Source: Bacillus tequilensis KCTC 13622 (GTDB lineage: Bacteria > Bacillota > Bacilli > Bacillales > Bacillaceae). Taken from it: a stretch of DNA of 64,000 nt. Of the stretch, positions 27,569 to 36,470 are shown piece by piece. The translations under genes and the position numbers were made by a program. The stretch covers positions 62,001 through 126,000 of the forward strand of contig NZ_AYTO01000031.1 in NCBI RefSeq assembly GCF_000507145.1, in the 5' to 3' direction. The notes beneath the pieces were generated by a model. That model was not told where the DNA came from, ran no database searches, and was given only the letters and a program-made list of their open reading frames with translations. Position 1 is the stretch's first letter, and every line of letters starts with the position of its first letter.

Positions 27569-27814
27569 TTATATGATATGAAGTGTAAAACCGATGAGAG
27601 AGACAGACCATACGAAAACGGCGGTATAAATATTAAAAGCGCCTGAGCCGTCGTTTTCTTTTTTGCGCTCTTCAAGCCCCTGCATAAACATGACTGCACC
27701 AAGAAAAACGAGCATGAGCGATTGGATAACAGAGGTATGTTCCGTATAGTTAAAAGCAATAAGCGCCAGTATAATAATGATAACCGCAAAAGACATTTTA
27801 AAAATCCGAAACAA
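27569..27814 (-). CDS. yczI: YczI, small two-helix membrane protein
   Basis: An 81-residue protein with hydrophobic segments at about 5-20, 27-42 and 62-78, similar to DUF3953-type proteins of unknown function. The start is likely the TTG at 27814: AAGGAAGG is 9 bases upstream, whereas the ATG three codons earlier abuts the ribosome site. Convergent with yczJ. Confidence 0.75.
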   Translation of the reverse strand: MFRIFKMSFAVIIIILALIAFNYTEHTSVIQSLMLVFLGAVMFMQGLEERKKENDGSGAFNIYTAVFVWSVSLIGFTLHII

Positions 27815-27955
27815 AAGGACCATCCTTCCTTATATACGAAATATTGAACGTTATGGCTATATTTGCCTACGCCCTCCATTATTCTAGCGCACTTTTTTTG
27901 TCTGTAGAACAGAAGACAGGGAATTTTAAGTTTCTTTTAATATTTCAATTTCACA

Positions 27956-27989
27956 TAAAAAACGCGCCCTGTCATAAGGCGCGCGTTTC
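27956..27989 (-). terminator. lipC terminator
   Basis: AAACGCGC... / ...GCGCGTTT stem with A6/T6 flanks at the lipC stop. Confidence 0.75.
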
Positions 27990-28630
27990 TATGAAACTGA
28001 CAGCTCTTTATAGCCTAGCTTGTGAACGGCTTCAGCCATCGCTTGATAGCCCTTGCTGTTCGGATGGACACCGTCAAAGGACAGGTATTCCTGCTCTTTT
28101 CCTTTGAAGATGCTGTAGGCGTCCGCGATTTTGACATGGGGTGCTGATGCAAGTGTTTCTAAATGCGAATTAAAAGATGTGATCCATTTGCCGGCGATTT
28201 CAATGCCGGGAAACGGATTGTATAGGTTGAACACTCGGATGGCGTACGGGGAAGAATTTTCTCCTTTGATCTCGGCGATTTTGGCAATCATCTTTTCAAA
28301 ATTCTCATGGCAATGGGCGGATACACGGCTGAAAATCGTTTCATCCTTAGACGTTTCGTATGCTAAGACCGAATCGATGAGATCGTTTCCGCACCCTGTG
28401 ATGGTTATCATGTCAGCAGCTTGAATGCATTTTTGCACATAGGGATAAGACAGCAGCCCCAGAATTTGTTCTGTATTCAGGCCTGATTTTGCAAAGATGG
28501 ATATTGCCGTATTTGTTTTCAAGTCGGCTTCCATCATGTCTCCGAAACGCTGGACGAAGCCGGGAGAAAACAGCCCGGCTCCTCTCCCTGTCGTCAAAGA
28601 ATCCCCCAGTGCTGTATATCGAAGCACCAT
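27989..28630 (-). CDS. lipC: Spore germination lipase LipC (GDSL family)
   Basis: A 213-residue SGNH/GDSL hydrolase. Block I is [10 protein letters not shown] (Ser near 10), the Asn block is TGCGNDL (about 79), and the catalytic Asp and His are in [10 protein letters not shown] (about 190). LipC is a phospholipase of the B. subtilis spore coat needed for normal L-alanine germination. It is a lone gene with no signal peptide, consistent with mother-cell expression and coat assembly. Confidence 0.92.
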   Translation of the reverse strand: MVLRYTALGDSLTTGRGAGLFSPGFVQRFGDMMEADLKTNTAISIFAKSGLNTEQILGLLSYPYVQKCIQAADMITITGCGNDLIDSVLAYETSKDETIFSRVSAHCHENFEKMIAKIAEIKGENSSPYAIRVFNLYNPFPGIEIAGKWITSFNSHLETLASAPHVKIADAYSIFKGKEQEYLSFDGVHPNSKGYQAMAEAVHKLGYKELSVS

Positions 28631-28692
28631 GTTTTTTCCTCCACTCCTAAAGTCGATACGTTAATGTACGCAGCGGAGAAAAGATCGGCTAC

Positions 28693-29445
28693 TTATGAAT
28701 ACCCTATTTTTCTGGAAATCTCCAAGGCGGCATCCTTCACCTTTTCTGTTAAATACGGAAGCCTGTCTTCTGTAAATCTCGCTTCAAAGCCTGCAATGCT
28801 GATGCCTGCTGCCACCTGACGCTTATGGTTAAAGATCGGAGCGCCAATGGCCGCCGTATAGTTTTCGAGCTCTGAATAGCTGATGGTATAGCCGTTTTGT
28901 ACGGATGCATCAATCACCTGAAGCAGCTTTTCTGGATCGGTGATCGTTCCGGAGCCAATTGAAATAAGCTTTGTTTGTTTGATGTATGTTTCGATTTCTT
29001 CACGAGGGAGAAAGGACAGAATGCTTCTGGCACACGCTCCCGCATACAGCGGAGAACGCCGGCCGATCGCCGTGTACAGCCGCACAGTCTGTGTCCCTTC
29101 TATTTTCTCAACGTATATCGCCTCATTGCCGTCTCTCATGATCAATTGCACGGCTTCATCCACTTCCCGGCACAGGTCTTCCATAATGGGTTTCGCTATT
29201 TTTCTGATATCCAGCCTGTCAGCGACAAGCTGTCCGAATTCCAAAAACATCAGTCCCAGCGAATAAGCGCCGGCCGCATCCCGATTAAGGAAACCCATTT
29301 CCTCCAAAGAACTGACCATCCGATGAACAGAGGTTTTCGGCATGCCTGACTTCGACACTAGTTCACTCAAGGTAAGGCTTGGTTCATGCAAAAACAAATG
29401 AAGCAGCGACATAGATTTCACAACGGTTTTGTTTTTATTCTGCAT
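28693..29445 (-). CDS. kipR: IclR-family repressor KipR
   Basis: A 250-residue IclR regulator: N-terminal winged helix (LTLSELVSKSGMPKTSVHRMVSSLEEMG) and C-terminal effector domain (about 75-245). It is the last gene of the ycsF-kip operon, 15 bases after kipA, and is known to repress that operon. The palindromes at 34081-34120 are the likely binding sites. Confidence 0.93.
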   Translation of the reverse strand: MQNKNKTVVKSMSLLHLFLHEPSLTLSELVSKSGMPKTSVHRMVSSLEEMGFLNRDAAGAYSLGLMFLEFGQLVADRLDIRKIAKPIMEDLCREVDEAVQLIMRDGNEAIYVEKIEGTQTVRLYTAIGRRSPLYAGACARSILSFLPREEIETYIKQTKLISIGSGTITDPEKLLQVIDASVQNGYTISYSELENYTAAIGAPIFNHKRQVAAGISIAGFEARFTEDRLPYLTEKVKDAALEISRKIGYS

Positions 29446-29460
29446 CTTTCATCCCCTTTG

Positions 29461-30468
29461 CTATATCAGCCATTCCATCTTCATTCTTATTTTCAGTTCT
29501 TTAATATGCTGTTCCCGTTCAATCGCAAGCGCTTCTGCTTTCTGAAGGGATACAGGCTCAAACTGGATGTGCTCGCCCGGCATAATTTGGGAAACAATCG
29601 GAAGATCAGCGGATATAATGTGCGCGATTCTCGGATAGCCGCCGGTCGTTTGCCGGTCCGCAAGCAGGATAATCGGGTTGCCGTCAGGCGGCACCTGAAC
29701 TGTTCCAAACGAAACCGCTTCTGACACCATCTCAAGCGGCGCCTTCAGTTCGAGCGGTTCTCCTTTGAGCCTGTAGCCCATACGATCGGATTGCGGAGTG
29801 ACACGAAACGTTTCTTCATAAAAACGCGTTTTTGATTCTTCTGTGAAAAAGTCGAATTGTTTCCCTTCCAGCACCCGAATGACGGGATTCTTTTTCAATG
29901 GCAGAAACCTGCCGCGGCTGACCGACCATTTCGGCGCTCCGAATCCCTGCTTTCCAAGCCGCGTGCTTAAGCGGGAAGAGATGATTTTCGAAAGAGATGA
30001 CATCTCTCCAATGGTGAGTTCATCTTCCTTTTGAAGCGCTCTGCCATGAAGTCCTCCGATACCCGCTCTGACATACGTGCTTTTGCTTTCCATGACAGCA
30101 GTCACATCGATGCCGCCGGCAGCCGCTAAATAAGCGCGGCTCCCGAGCTTGCAGGGACCAAAGCTGACTATGCTGTTTTCCTTGACAAGCACGGGCTTCC
30201 ATAAAGGCGCTTCCTCGTCATTAATACGCAAAGTGAAGTCCGCCCCTGTCACCGCAATCAGCGTCGTTTTAGAAAAATAAAATGACGGACCAGGCCCCAT
30301 CAGTGTAATTTCAAGACCTGCTTCCTTTTCGCAGTTGCCGATCAGCAGATTAGCAATGCGCAGTGAAACTGTGTCCATGGCGCCGCTTGCCAGAACGCCA
30401 TATTTTTGATAACCCGTTCTGCCTATATCCTGAACCGTTGTGAGCAGTCCGGGCTTTAACACTTTCAT
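29461..30468 (-). CDS. kipA: 5-oxoprolinase subunit C (KipA/PxpC)
   Basis: A 335-residue protein of the biotin-dependent carboxyltransferase-like AHS2 family. [26 protein letters not shown] at the start and [19 protein letters not shown] toward the end are family signatures. With PxpA and PxpB it forms the prokaryotic ATP-dependent 5-oxoprolinase that opens pyroglutamate to glutamate; it was first described as an antagonist of KipI. I chose the ATG at 30468 (AAGGAG about 10 bases upstream). A TTG two codons earlier overlaps the kipI stop. Confidence 0.93.
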   Translation of the reverse strand: MKVLKPGLLTTVQDIGRTGYQKYGVLASGAMDTVSLRIANLLIGNCEKEAGLEITLMGPGPSFYFSKTTLIAVTGADFTLRINDEEAPLWKPVLVKENSIVSFGPCKLGSRAYLAAAGGIDVTAVMESKSTYVRAGIGGLHGRALQKEDELTIGEMSSLSKIISSRLSTRLGKQGFGAPKWSVSRGRFLPLKKNPVIRVLEGKQFDFFTEESKTRFYEETFRVTPQSDRMGYRLKGEPLELKAPLEMVSEAVSFGTVQVPPDGNPIILLADRQTTGGYPRIAHIISADLPIVSQIMPGEHIQFEPVSLQKAEALAIEREQHIKELKIRMKMEWLI

Positions 30469-30470
30469 GC

Positions 30471-31193
30471 TCAATTGGACTCCTCCTTATAGGCGTGATA
30501 GTCTTCTTCTGAGATGCGGACAAATTTCACAGTGTCTCCCGCCCGCAGTAATGTCGGCGGGTCTTCGTGCGGCCGGAAAAGAGCAAGCGGCGTTTTGCCG
30601 ATCAGCTGCCAGCCGCCCGGCGTCGAAATCGGATAAACGCCTGTCTGCAATCCGGCAATACCGACTGAACCAGCGGGAATCGACGGTCTTGGCGATGATT
30701 TTCTTGGGGCGGCAATGCGTTTGGACATCCCTCCCAAAAAAGGAAATCCGGGAGCGAAACCAAGCATATACACCACATATTCGCCGCCTGTATGAATATT
30801 GATGACTTCCTCCGGTGACAGCTGATTGATCTTCGCCACCTCTTCTAAGTCAGGCCCAAATTCACCGCCATAGCAGACGGGAATTTCTACAACACGGCGG
30901 CTGTTTTCATAGTCTGCGGCTATTTCCTTCAGCCGCTCTTCAACATCGCGCTTGACCTTTTCAAAAGGTGAGCTGATCCCTTGAGGCAAATACTTGTACA
31001 CTTCATACATATCATAAAATACCGTTAGACTTGTAAAAGCCGGGATACATTCAATGAATCCCGGAAATGGCTGTTCTTCTATATATGCGGCCGCGGCATG
31101 CACAAGGCCGTTGACCTGTTCATTTATTTCTTCTCCGAATCGGATCATCATTGCAGAATCACCAAGCTGTTCGAATTGATATCGTACAGTCAT
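30471..31193 (-). CDS. kipI: 5-oxoprolinase subunit B (KipI/PxpB)
   Basis: A 240-residue AHS1 / cyclophilin-like protein. [29 protein letters not shown] and [13 protein letters not shown] are the family hallmarks. It is a subunit of 5-oxoprolinase and also inhibits the sporulation kinase KinA in B. subtilis. The ATG at 31193 is favoured by AGAGGTGAG; an in-frame upstream start would lie within that ribosome site. Its stop is within 3 bases of the kipA start region, so translation is probably coupled. Confidence 0.93.
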   Translation of the reverse strand: MTVRYQFEQLGDSAMMIRFGEEINEQVNGLVHAAAAYIEEQPFPGFIECIPAFTSLTVFYDMYEVYKYLPQGISSPFEKVKRDVEERLKEIAADYENSRRVVEIPVCYGGEFGPDLEEVAKINQLSPEEVINIHTGGEYVVYMLGFAPGFPFLGGMSKRIAAPRKSSPRPSIPAGSVGIAGLQTGVYPISTPGGWQLIGKTPLALFRPHEDPPTLLRAGDTVKFVRISEEDYHAYKEESN

Positions 31194-31237
31194 CTTTCTC
31201 ACCTCTTTTATTTCTCGTTCATTAGGAGGACGAGAGG

Positions 31238-32029
31238 TTACAGCACCGCAAGCGACTCGTCTCGAATATCTGTGATGAGCATATGCCCCGGCGCATGTGT
31301 GATGACCATTTCAGGTTTTACATTCATAGCCACTGCTTGCGGTGTCACCCCGCATGCCCAAAAAACAGGAACCTCGCCTTCACGAATGGAAACGACATCA
31401 CCGAAATCCGGTTTGTCCAGATCACGAATGCCGATTGCTTCAGGATTGCCAATATGGATCGGCCCTCCATGCACGGCCGGAAAACGTGAAGTCACCTGTG
31501 CGGCCCGTACAGCCAGCCGTTCCGGAACGGGTCTCATACTGACAACCATCTGTCCGTGAAACGCCCCCGCTGGAACACAATTGATATTCGTTTTATACAT
31601 CGGGACGTTTGTTCCCTCATCAATATGCCTGACAGCTATTCCATTATTGATCAGCGCCTGTTCAAAAGAGAAACTGCATCCGATCAGAAAGCCGACAAAG
31701 TCATCCTCCCAGTATGGTGTGATATCAGCTACTTCCTCCGTAAGGACACCGTGCCTGTAAATACGGTATTTCGGAAAATCCGTTCTGATATCAGCATCCG
31801 GTGCAGCCAAAGACGGCACAGGTGAACCTGTTTCCGTCACGTCCAGCACAGGACATGGCTTTTGATTCCGCTGACAAAACAGCAGGAAGTCAAAAGCAAG
31901 GTCTTTCTTTAAAATCACAAGATTCGCCTGGGCATAGCCGCCGGACATTCCGGCGGTCGGCCCGTTTATTTTTCCCTCTCGTATCAGGGCGCGCACATCT
32001 CGCGGCGCCACTTTGTTTAATTGATCCAA
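31238..32029 (-). CDS. ycsI: YcsI, DUF1445 putative hydro-lyase
   Basis: A 263-residue member of the DUF1445 / D-glutamate cyclase-like family; RFPAVHGGPIHIGNPEAIGI and VPVFWACGVTPQ are conserved. Its position inside the oxoproline operon suggests a role with glutamate/oxoproline isomers, for example cyclisation of D-glutamate to 5-oxo-D-proline, as reported for a mammalian relative; this is inference. It begins with TTG at 32029, GGAG lying 10 bases upstream, and the start is 6 bases from the ycsG stop. Confidence 0.85.
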   Translation of the reverse strand: MDQLNKVAPRDVRALIREGKINGPTAGMSGGYAQANLVILKKDLAFDFLLFCQRNQKPCPVLDVTETGSPVPSLAAPDADIRTDFPKYRIYRHGVLTEEVADITPYWEDDFVGFLIGCSFSFEQALINNGIAVRHIDEGTNVPMYKTNINCVPAGAFHGQMVVSMRPVPERLAVRAAQVTSRFPAVHGGPIHIGNPEAIGIRDLDKPDFGDVVSIREGEVPVFWACGVTPQAVAMNVKPEMVITHAPGHMLITDIRDESLAVL

Positions 32030-32035
32030 CTTTTA

Positions 32036-33250
32036 TCAGCTCCACAATTGAGGAAGTTGTGTACATAACGTGTAGATTCCCATAACTGCCATGACGATCA
32101 CAACAAGTGCGCCTGTACCTGTCAGCCAAAGCGGATGCTTATAATCACCGACAATGTTTTTCTTGTAAGCAGCCACAAGCAGCGTTCCGAGCGCAATCGG
32201 CAAAATCAGGCCGTTCAGAGATCCGACAAGCACGAGAATTTTCGCAGGCTGCCCGATTGTGATAAAAGCTAACGTAGAAATCACGATAAATCCGATAATA
32301 ATGCCGCGTGAGTTCTTTTCGATTTTTGGAGAAAAGGTTTTGAAAAATGAAACGGATGTATAGGCTGCCCCGATAACAGAGGTAATGGCCGCAGACCACA
32401 TAATCAATCCAAAAATTTTATAACCGACGTTTCCAGCAGCCAGCTTGAAGACAGAAGCAGCAGGGTTGCTTTCATCAATGTGCAGGCCTTTTGACACAAC
32501 GCCAAGCACCGCAAGGAATAGAGCGATACGCATAACAGAAGTAATTAAAATGCCGACAACCGAGCTTTTTGTCACCTGCGGGATGGATTCCTTTCCTTTA
32601 ATGCCCGCATCCAGCAAACGGTGTCCCCCGGCAAATGTAATATATCCGCCGACGGTTCCGCCCACTAGTGTGACGATCGCAAATATGCTGATATGTTCCG
32701 GAGCGAATGTATTTGTCACTGCCTGTCCAACCGGAGGAGCAGTAGTCGCCGCAACGTAGACCGTTAAAATAATCATGACGAAGCCGGCGATTTGCGTAAA
32801 GCGGTCCATCGCTTTTCCCGCTTCTTTAATGACAAAAATCAAAATGGCGATAACTGCGCTGATCAAAGCCCCTGTTTCTGGTGTAATGCCAAACAGCACC
32901 TGAAGCCCCAGTCCGGCACCTCCGATATTCCCGATATTAAAAGCAAGTCCGCCAAGCACGACGAGAATTGCGATGAAATAACCCAGTCCGGGAAGCACCA
33001 TATTCGCAATTTCCTGGCCTCGCTTTCCAGAAACAGCGATGATGCGCCATACATTGGTTTGAGCGAAAATATCTAAAAGAATAGAGATTAAGATGACAAA
33101 ACCGAAGCTTGCCGCGAGTGTGTTTGTGAATGTTGCGGTTTGTGTGAGGAAACCCGGGCCGATCGCTGATGTCGCCATTAAAAAGGCGGCACCCATCAAC
33201 AATGACCAGCTGCCCGCTTTTTTTCCTGTTGTTTTTTTCTGCTGCTCCAT
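32036..33250 (-). CDS. ycsG: YcsG, NRAMP-family transporter
   Basis: A 404-residue membrane protein with eleven predicted helices, of the NRAMP fold (SAIGPGFLTQTATFT near the start). The first helix lacks the DPGN metal motif of true manganese importers and reads GPGF instead, so it probably carries another solute. Located between the two 5-oxoprolinase parts, it may import 5-oxoproline or a related compound (inference). It lies 14 bases after ycsF. Confidence 0.85.
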   Translation of the reverse strand: MEQQKKTTGKKAGSWSLLMGAAFLMATSAIGPGFLTQTATFTNTLAASFGFVILISILLDIFAQTNVWRIIAVSGKRGQEIANMVLPGLGYFIAILVVLGGLAFNIGNIGGAGLGLQVLFGITPETGALISAVIAILIFVIKEAGKAMDRFTQIAGFVMIILTVYVAATTAPPVGQAVTNTFAPEHISIFAIVTLVGGTVGGYITFAGGHRLLDAGIKGKESIPQVTKSSVVGILITSVMRIALFLAVLGVVSKGLHIDESNPAASVFKLAAGNVGYKIFGLIMWSAAITSVIGAAYTSVSFFKTFSPKIEKNSRGIIIGFIVISTLAFITIGQPAKILVLVGSLNGLILPIALGTLLVAAYKKNIVGDYKHPLWLTGTGALVVIVMAVMGIYTLCTQLPQLWS

Positions 33251-33264
33251 CTATTGTTCCTCCT

Positions 33265-34038
33265 TTATGTTGACCTCTGTGCTGAAATAGACGTCACTTC
33301 AATTCCCGCCGCTTTGAGCTCTTTTTTGATTTTTTGTGCAAATGTCAGCGCGTGGGCTCCATCTCCATGAATGCAAACTGTATCTGCTTTTAGTGACACA
33401 TCATGTCCTTGCTGGGATTTGACCGTGCCTTCTTTCACCATTTTGATGACCTGAGTGACAGCTGCATCATCGCTTTCAATGAGTGCGTCCGGCTGGGAGC
33501 GCGGCGTGAGCGTGCCGTCTGCTTGGTATGTTCTGTCGGCGAACACTTCATTTGCCGTCTGAAGCCCGATCCGCTCCCCCGCTTTTACGAGCTCGCTCTC
33601 AGCAAGACCGAAAAGAACCAGACCCGGATCAACCTTATAAACAGCTTTCGCGATGGCATCCGACAGCTTTTGATCGACTGCCGCCATATTGTATAAAGCT
33701 CCATGCGGCTTGACGTGCTGCATGTGAAGCCCTTCTGCTTTTAGAAAACCAGAGAGAGCGCCAATTTGATAGACGACGAGATCATACGCTTCCTCAGGAG
33801 AGACCGCCATATTGCGGCGCCCAAAGCCGAGCAAATCCGGCAAACCCGGATGCGCGCCGATTTTCACACCTTTTTCTGCAGCAAGCGCAACGGTTTTCCG
33901 CATGACACCGGGATCTCCCGCATGAAATCCGCATGCGATGTTCGCTGATGTGACATACTCTAAAATATCTTGGTCAAGGCCTATCGTATAGGCTCCGAAA
34001 CTTTCTCCTAAATCACAGTTCAAATCAACCTGAAACAC
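33265..34038 (-). CDS. ycsF: 5-oxoprolinase subunit A (YcsF/PxpA)
   Basis: A 257-residue LamB/YcsF family protein. [13 protein letters not shown] at the N-terminus, ACGFHAGDP (about 36-44) and [12 protein letters not shown] (about 58) contain the conserved acidic and His residues. It works with KipI and KipA as the ATP-dependent 5-oxoprolinase. It is the first gene of the operon and is read from the promoter at 34129-34157. Confidence 0.95.
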   Translation of the reverse strand: MFQVDLNCDLGESFGAYTIGLDQDILEYVTSANIACGFHAGDPGVMRKTVALAAEKGVKIGAHPGLPDLLGFGRRNMAVSPEEAYDLVVYQIGALSGFLKAEGLHMQHVKPHGALYNMAAVDQKLSDAIAKAVYKVDPGLVLFGLAESELVKAGERIGLQTANEVFADRTYQADGTLTPRSQPDALIESDDAAVTQVIKMVKEGTVKSQQGHDVSLKADTVCIHGDGAHALTFAQKIKKELKAAGIEVTSISAQRST

Positions 34039-34080
34039 AAAATCCCTCCTGCCAAAGCAACGATTTGCTTGATGTATTTA

Positions 34081-34120
34081 TTGTTCCGAAATTCGGAACA
34101 ACTATTCCGAATTTTTGAAC
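34081..34120 (-). promoter_or_regulatory. Palindromic operator of the ycsF-kip operon, probably KipR
   Basis: A perfect palindrome at 34081-34101 (arms TTGTTCCGAA and TTCGGAACAA around one A) is followed by a weaker copy at 34105-34120 (TTCCGAATTTTTGAAC). They lie between the promoter and ycsF, in the place of a roadblock-type repressor site. IclR proteins often bind such symmetric GTTCCG-type boxes. Confidence 0.7.
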
Positions 34121-34128
34121 TTTGCTTC

Positions 34129-34157
34129 ATTATAATTGAATCCTGGCAGTTTGTGAA
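34129..34157 (-). promoter_or_regulatory. Sigma-A promoter of the ycsF operon
   Basis: Minus strand TTCACA (34152-34157), 17 bases, TATAAT (34129-34134). An A/T-framed dyad (TGACA ... TCACA) covers the -35; a TnrA site is possible because the operon is known to respond to nitrogen, but the spacing is not standard. Confidence 0.75.
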
Positions 34158-34240
34158 ACGCTTTTGTCAGAAAACCTACCATGGTCCCAGAAGAAAACCT
34201 GCCAAATAAAAAAAGAGAGTCCATTTTAGGACTCCCTTTT

Positions 34241-34990
34241 TTATAGTACCCAATGGCGGATTGCTTTAGCGACACCATCCTTACTATTTGTATCCGTGAT
34301 CCAATCAGCCGTTTCTTTCACGACGTCTTGCGCATTGCCCATCGCGACACCCAGACCGGCTTCTTTAATCATCGCGATGTCATTGAGGCTGTCGCCCATC
34401 GCCATGACATTCTCCATCGTAAAGCCGAGTTTTTCAGAAACCTTCGCAAGGGCTGCGGCTTTGTTGATGCCAAGCGCGTTGACCTCGATGTTTGTCGGGC
34501 TTGAATTTGTGATTTCAAGCTCTTTGTTCTTTCTCAGCTCCTCCAGCACTTCGTTTCGGATGTCGTCATCCTCAATCTCAAAACCGAATTTGAGCCATTC
34601 ATGATCCGTAATGTTTTCCGGAAACTCGCCTCTCCATACTTTATTTACCGTAGAAGCCCAGAAATTGGTGTTGTGCTTATTCCGTAAATCCCACATCATT
34701 TGAATATGATCCGTATGGAGCAGCTTCCGCTCCACCAAGTTGAAATCCGAGTCCCAGATTTCACTGCCGTTTGCCGTGATTAAAAAGGATGACAGCTTCA
34801 GCGATTCCGCCAGCTCCCGGCACGTCATCAGCGTCCGGCCCGTGCTGATCACCACGTGCACGCCTTTATCCTCGGCTTCACGTATAGCTTTGCGGTTTTC
34901 ATCCGATATCAGCTGCTCGTCATTCAGCAGCGTTCCATCCATATCAATTGCAATCAGCTTGATATCTACATCTTCTCTTTGAACAGACAT
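34241..34990 (-). CDS. ycsE: YcsE, HAD phosphatase of riboflavin synthesis type
   Basis: A 249-residue Cof-type HAD hydrolase. Motif I is IDMDGTLLND (Asp nucleophiles near 16-18), motif II STGR, and motif IV GDSLNDIAM (about 200). B. subtilis YcsE dephosphorylates 5-amino-6-(5-phospho-D-ribitylamino)uracil, the missing phosphatase step of riboflavin synthesis, with overlap to YbjI-like enzymes. It is monocistronic. Confidence 0.92.
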   Translation of the reverse strand: MSVQREDVDIKLIAIDMDGTLLNDEQLISDENRKAIREAEDKGVHVVISTGRTLMTCRELAESLKLSSFLITANGSEIWDSDFNLVERKLLHTDHIQMMWDLRNKHNTNFWASTVNKVWRGEFPENITDHEWLKFGFEIEDDDIRNEVLEELRKNKELEITNSSPTNIEVNALGINKAAALAKVSEKLGFTMENVMAMGDSLNDIAMIKEAGLGVAMGNAQDVVKETADWITDTNSKDGVAKAIRHWVL

Positions 34991-35123
34991 ATATGTACCT
35001 CTCTTTATCTTGAAATTGTGGTTAATTTCTATTCTAATACATTATACCCAGCGGAACAAAAAAGCGATTTCGCATGTTTGAAGCGCATTGATAAGAGGAA
35101 AACAAACGGTGAGGTGATCAAAC

Positions 35124-35288
35124 GTGACAGAAAGAAAACAGCAAAACAAACCAAATGAAAACCCCGAACACAATGACTTAACCGATCCGATTCCGAATGA
35201 AGAGCTGAAGGAAAATATGAATGATGAAAAACACAAACGGCAGCAAAGAGACCGCTCACAAAGCGAACGGGATTACGATACGAAATAA
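35124..35288 (+). CDS. Small hydrophilic 54-residue protein of unknown function
   Basis: A GTG preceded at 7 bases by GAGGTGATC opens a 54-codon frame closed by TAA and followed directly by a strong terminator. The product has no hydrophobic segment and is rich in Glu, Lys, Asn, Gln, Arg and Asp (for example DKTK-like end RSQSERDYDTK). It looks disordered, as do several small Bacillus spore or stress peptides. I do not recognise a family. Confidence 0.65.
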   Translation: MTERKQQNKPNENPEHNDLTDPIPNEELKENMNDEKHKRQQRDRSQSERDYDTK

Positions 35289-35291
35289 TAG

Positions 35292-35325
35292 AACCCTTCA
35301 CAGATTGTTGTGAAGGGTTTTTTTC
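35292..35325. terminator. Shared terminator of the 54-residue ORF and ycsD
   Basis: AACCCTTCACA / TGTGAAGGGTT arms followed by TTTTTTTC on the plus strand; its end touches the ycsD stop. Confidence 0.85.
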
Positions 35326-35716
35326 ATTTTTCAATAAAGATGCCGATTTCAGCTTCAGCAACAGGCTGCCCGCCCACTGACGCCTTGGCATGTCCAAATA
35401 CAAACCCGCGCCGATTACGCGCGACTTCAAACGTAAGATCAAGCCGGTCACCGGGAATAGCCGCGCCCAGCTTTTCCGCTTTCTTCACGGAAGATAATAA
35501 GCCCAAGCTGTTCTCTTCCGTAATGCCTGTAAAAGCCGCGGTTTGCGCAAGCGCTTCAATCACAAGTGAAAAAGGCATTTCTGTTTGCGTCTCAGTAATA
35601 AACCAGTCGTTCTCACTGACCAGCTTATAAGCCGCCGCATGTTTTCCGGGCTCGCTTTCTGTCACGCCATCAATAAATAAAAAAGGATAGCGGTGAGGCA
35701 AAGGTAATGAGTTCAT
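35324..35716 (-). CDS. ycsD: YcsD, FabZ-like hydroxyacyl-dehydratase
   Basis: A 130-residue hot-dog-fold protein of the FabZ/FabA group: HRYPFLFIDGV near the N-terminus carries the active-site His, and VIEALAQTAAF the Glu helix. It may dehydrate 3-hydroxyacyl-ACP, but it is shorter than the main FabZ and its natural role is not known. The start at 35716 follows AAAGGAG by 7 bases; eight further in-frame codons upstream are unlikely to be used. Confidence 0.85.
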   Translation of the reverse strand: MNSLPLPHRYPFLFIDGVTESEPGKHAAAYKLVSENDWFITETQTEMPFSLVIEALAQTAAFTGITEENSLGLLSSVKKAEKLGAAIPGDRLDLTFEVARNRRGFVFGHAKASVGGQPVAEAEIGIFIEK

Positions 35717-35801
35717 TCTATATCTCCTTTTTTTGACCATTATATATCAGCCGAAAGCTGAGCGATAGGATATAATGGAAAAAACGCAAAAGGAGACCGT
35801 T

Positions 35802-36410
35802 ATGCCGCAAAAGCCGCTCGTCATTCTCGCACACGAAATATATGGCGTAAACACCCATATGAAAAAAATGGCCCGGCTGATCAAAATGGCTGGATATGAT
35901 GTGTTGACGCCCAATCTGCTCGAAGATGGTGAGGTCTACACCTTACAAGAGGAAAAAACCGCATACGAACAGTTTACAAAACATAAACGGCTGAAAACGG
36001 GAGAATTCCTTATTCAACACTTGATCAGACAAAACGCCGGACGGCCCATCTTTGTGATCGGATTCAGCGCAGGCGCTACGATCGCATGGAAATGCAGCAG
36101 TATGCCTGAGGTGAGCGGAGCTGTTTGTTATTACGGTTCCCGGATACGCGATTCTCTTTATCACGTGCCAGCGTGCTCGGTCTTCATGTTTTTCCCTTCA
36201 TATGAACCGTCTTTTGACGTTGCGCTTCTCATCAAAAAACTGCGGGAAAAACAGCATCCCCATGTGGAGATTTATCAATTCGAGGCGCTTCACGGTTTTG
36301 CCAATCCTGATTCAGATACATTCGACAGGGTACTTCTCTTCAAAACGCTTTCTATCATCAAAAACGAGGCAGAAAAATGGCCTCACCCTGTTTCATCAAC
36401 GTTTTCTTAA
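35802..36410 (+). CDS. Dienelactone-hydrolase-like alpha/beta hydrolase
   Basis: A 202-residue alpha/beta hydrolase. The catalytic set of the dienelactone hydrolase family can be traced: Glu in HEIYG (about 12), nucleophile in GFSAGA (Ser near 86, where classic enzymes have Cys), and His in ALHGFANP (about 175). It should hydrolyse an ester or lactone in the cytosol; the substrate is not evident. The start at 35802 follows AAAAGGAG by 6 bases. It stands between ycsD and sipU. I do not recall a full-length gene here in strain 168, so it may be strain-variable. Confidence 0.8.
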   Translation: MPQKPLVILAHEIYGVNTHMKKMARLIKMAGYDVLTPNLLEDGEVYTLQEEKTAYEQFTKHKRLKTGEFLIQHLIRQNAGRPIFVIGFSAGATIAWKCSSMPEVSGAVCYYGSRIRDSLYHVPACSVFMFFPSYEPSFDVALLIKKLREKQHPHVEIYQFEALHGFANPDSDTFDRVLLFKTLSIIKNEAEKWPHPVSSTFS

Positions 36411-36470
36411 ACGCACACAGCCAGTGGTCTCATCAGGTCCGCTCTGTTTGCGATGCAATGTGTTTTGTTT

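Noticed and set aside
27382-27879. 165-codon minus-strand frame across yczJ and yczI
   Set aside because: It overlaps two better supported genes and lacks a ribosome site or recognisable protein pattern.
32445-33076. Plus-strand frames opposite ycsG
   Set aside because: Antisense of hydrophobic codons; no promoter or ribosome site.
34140-34175. A cre or TnrA site at the ycsF -35
   Set aside because: The dyad is off-consensus in spacing for TnrA and lacks the TG and C positions of a good cre site; kept only as a remark.
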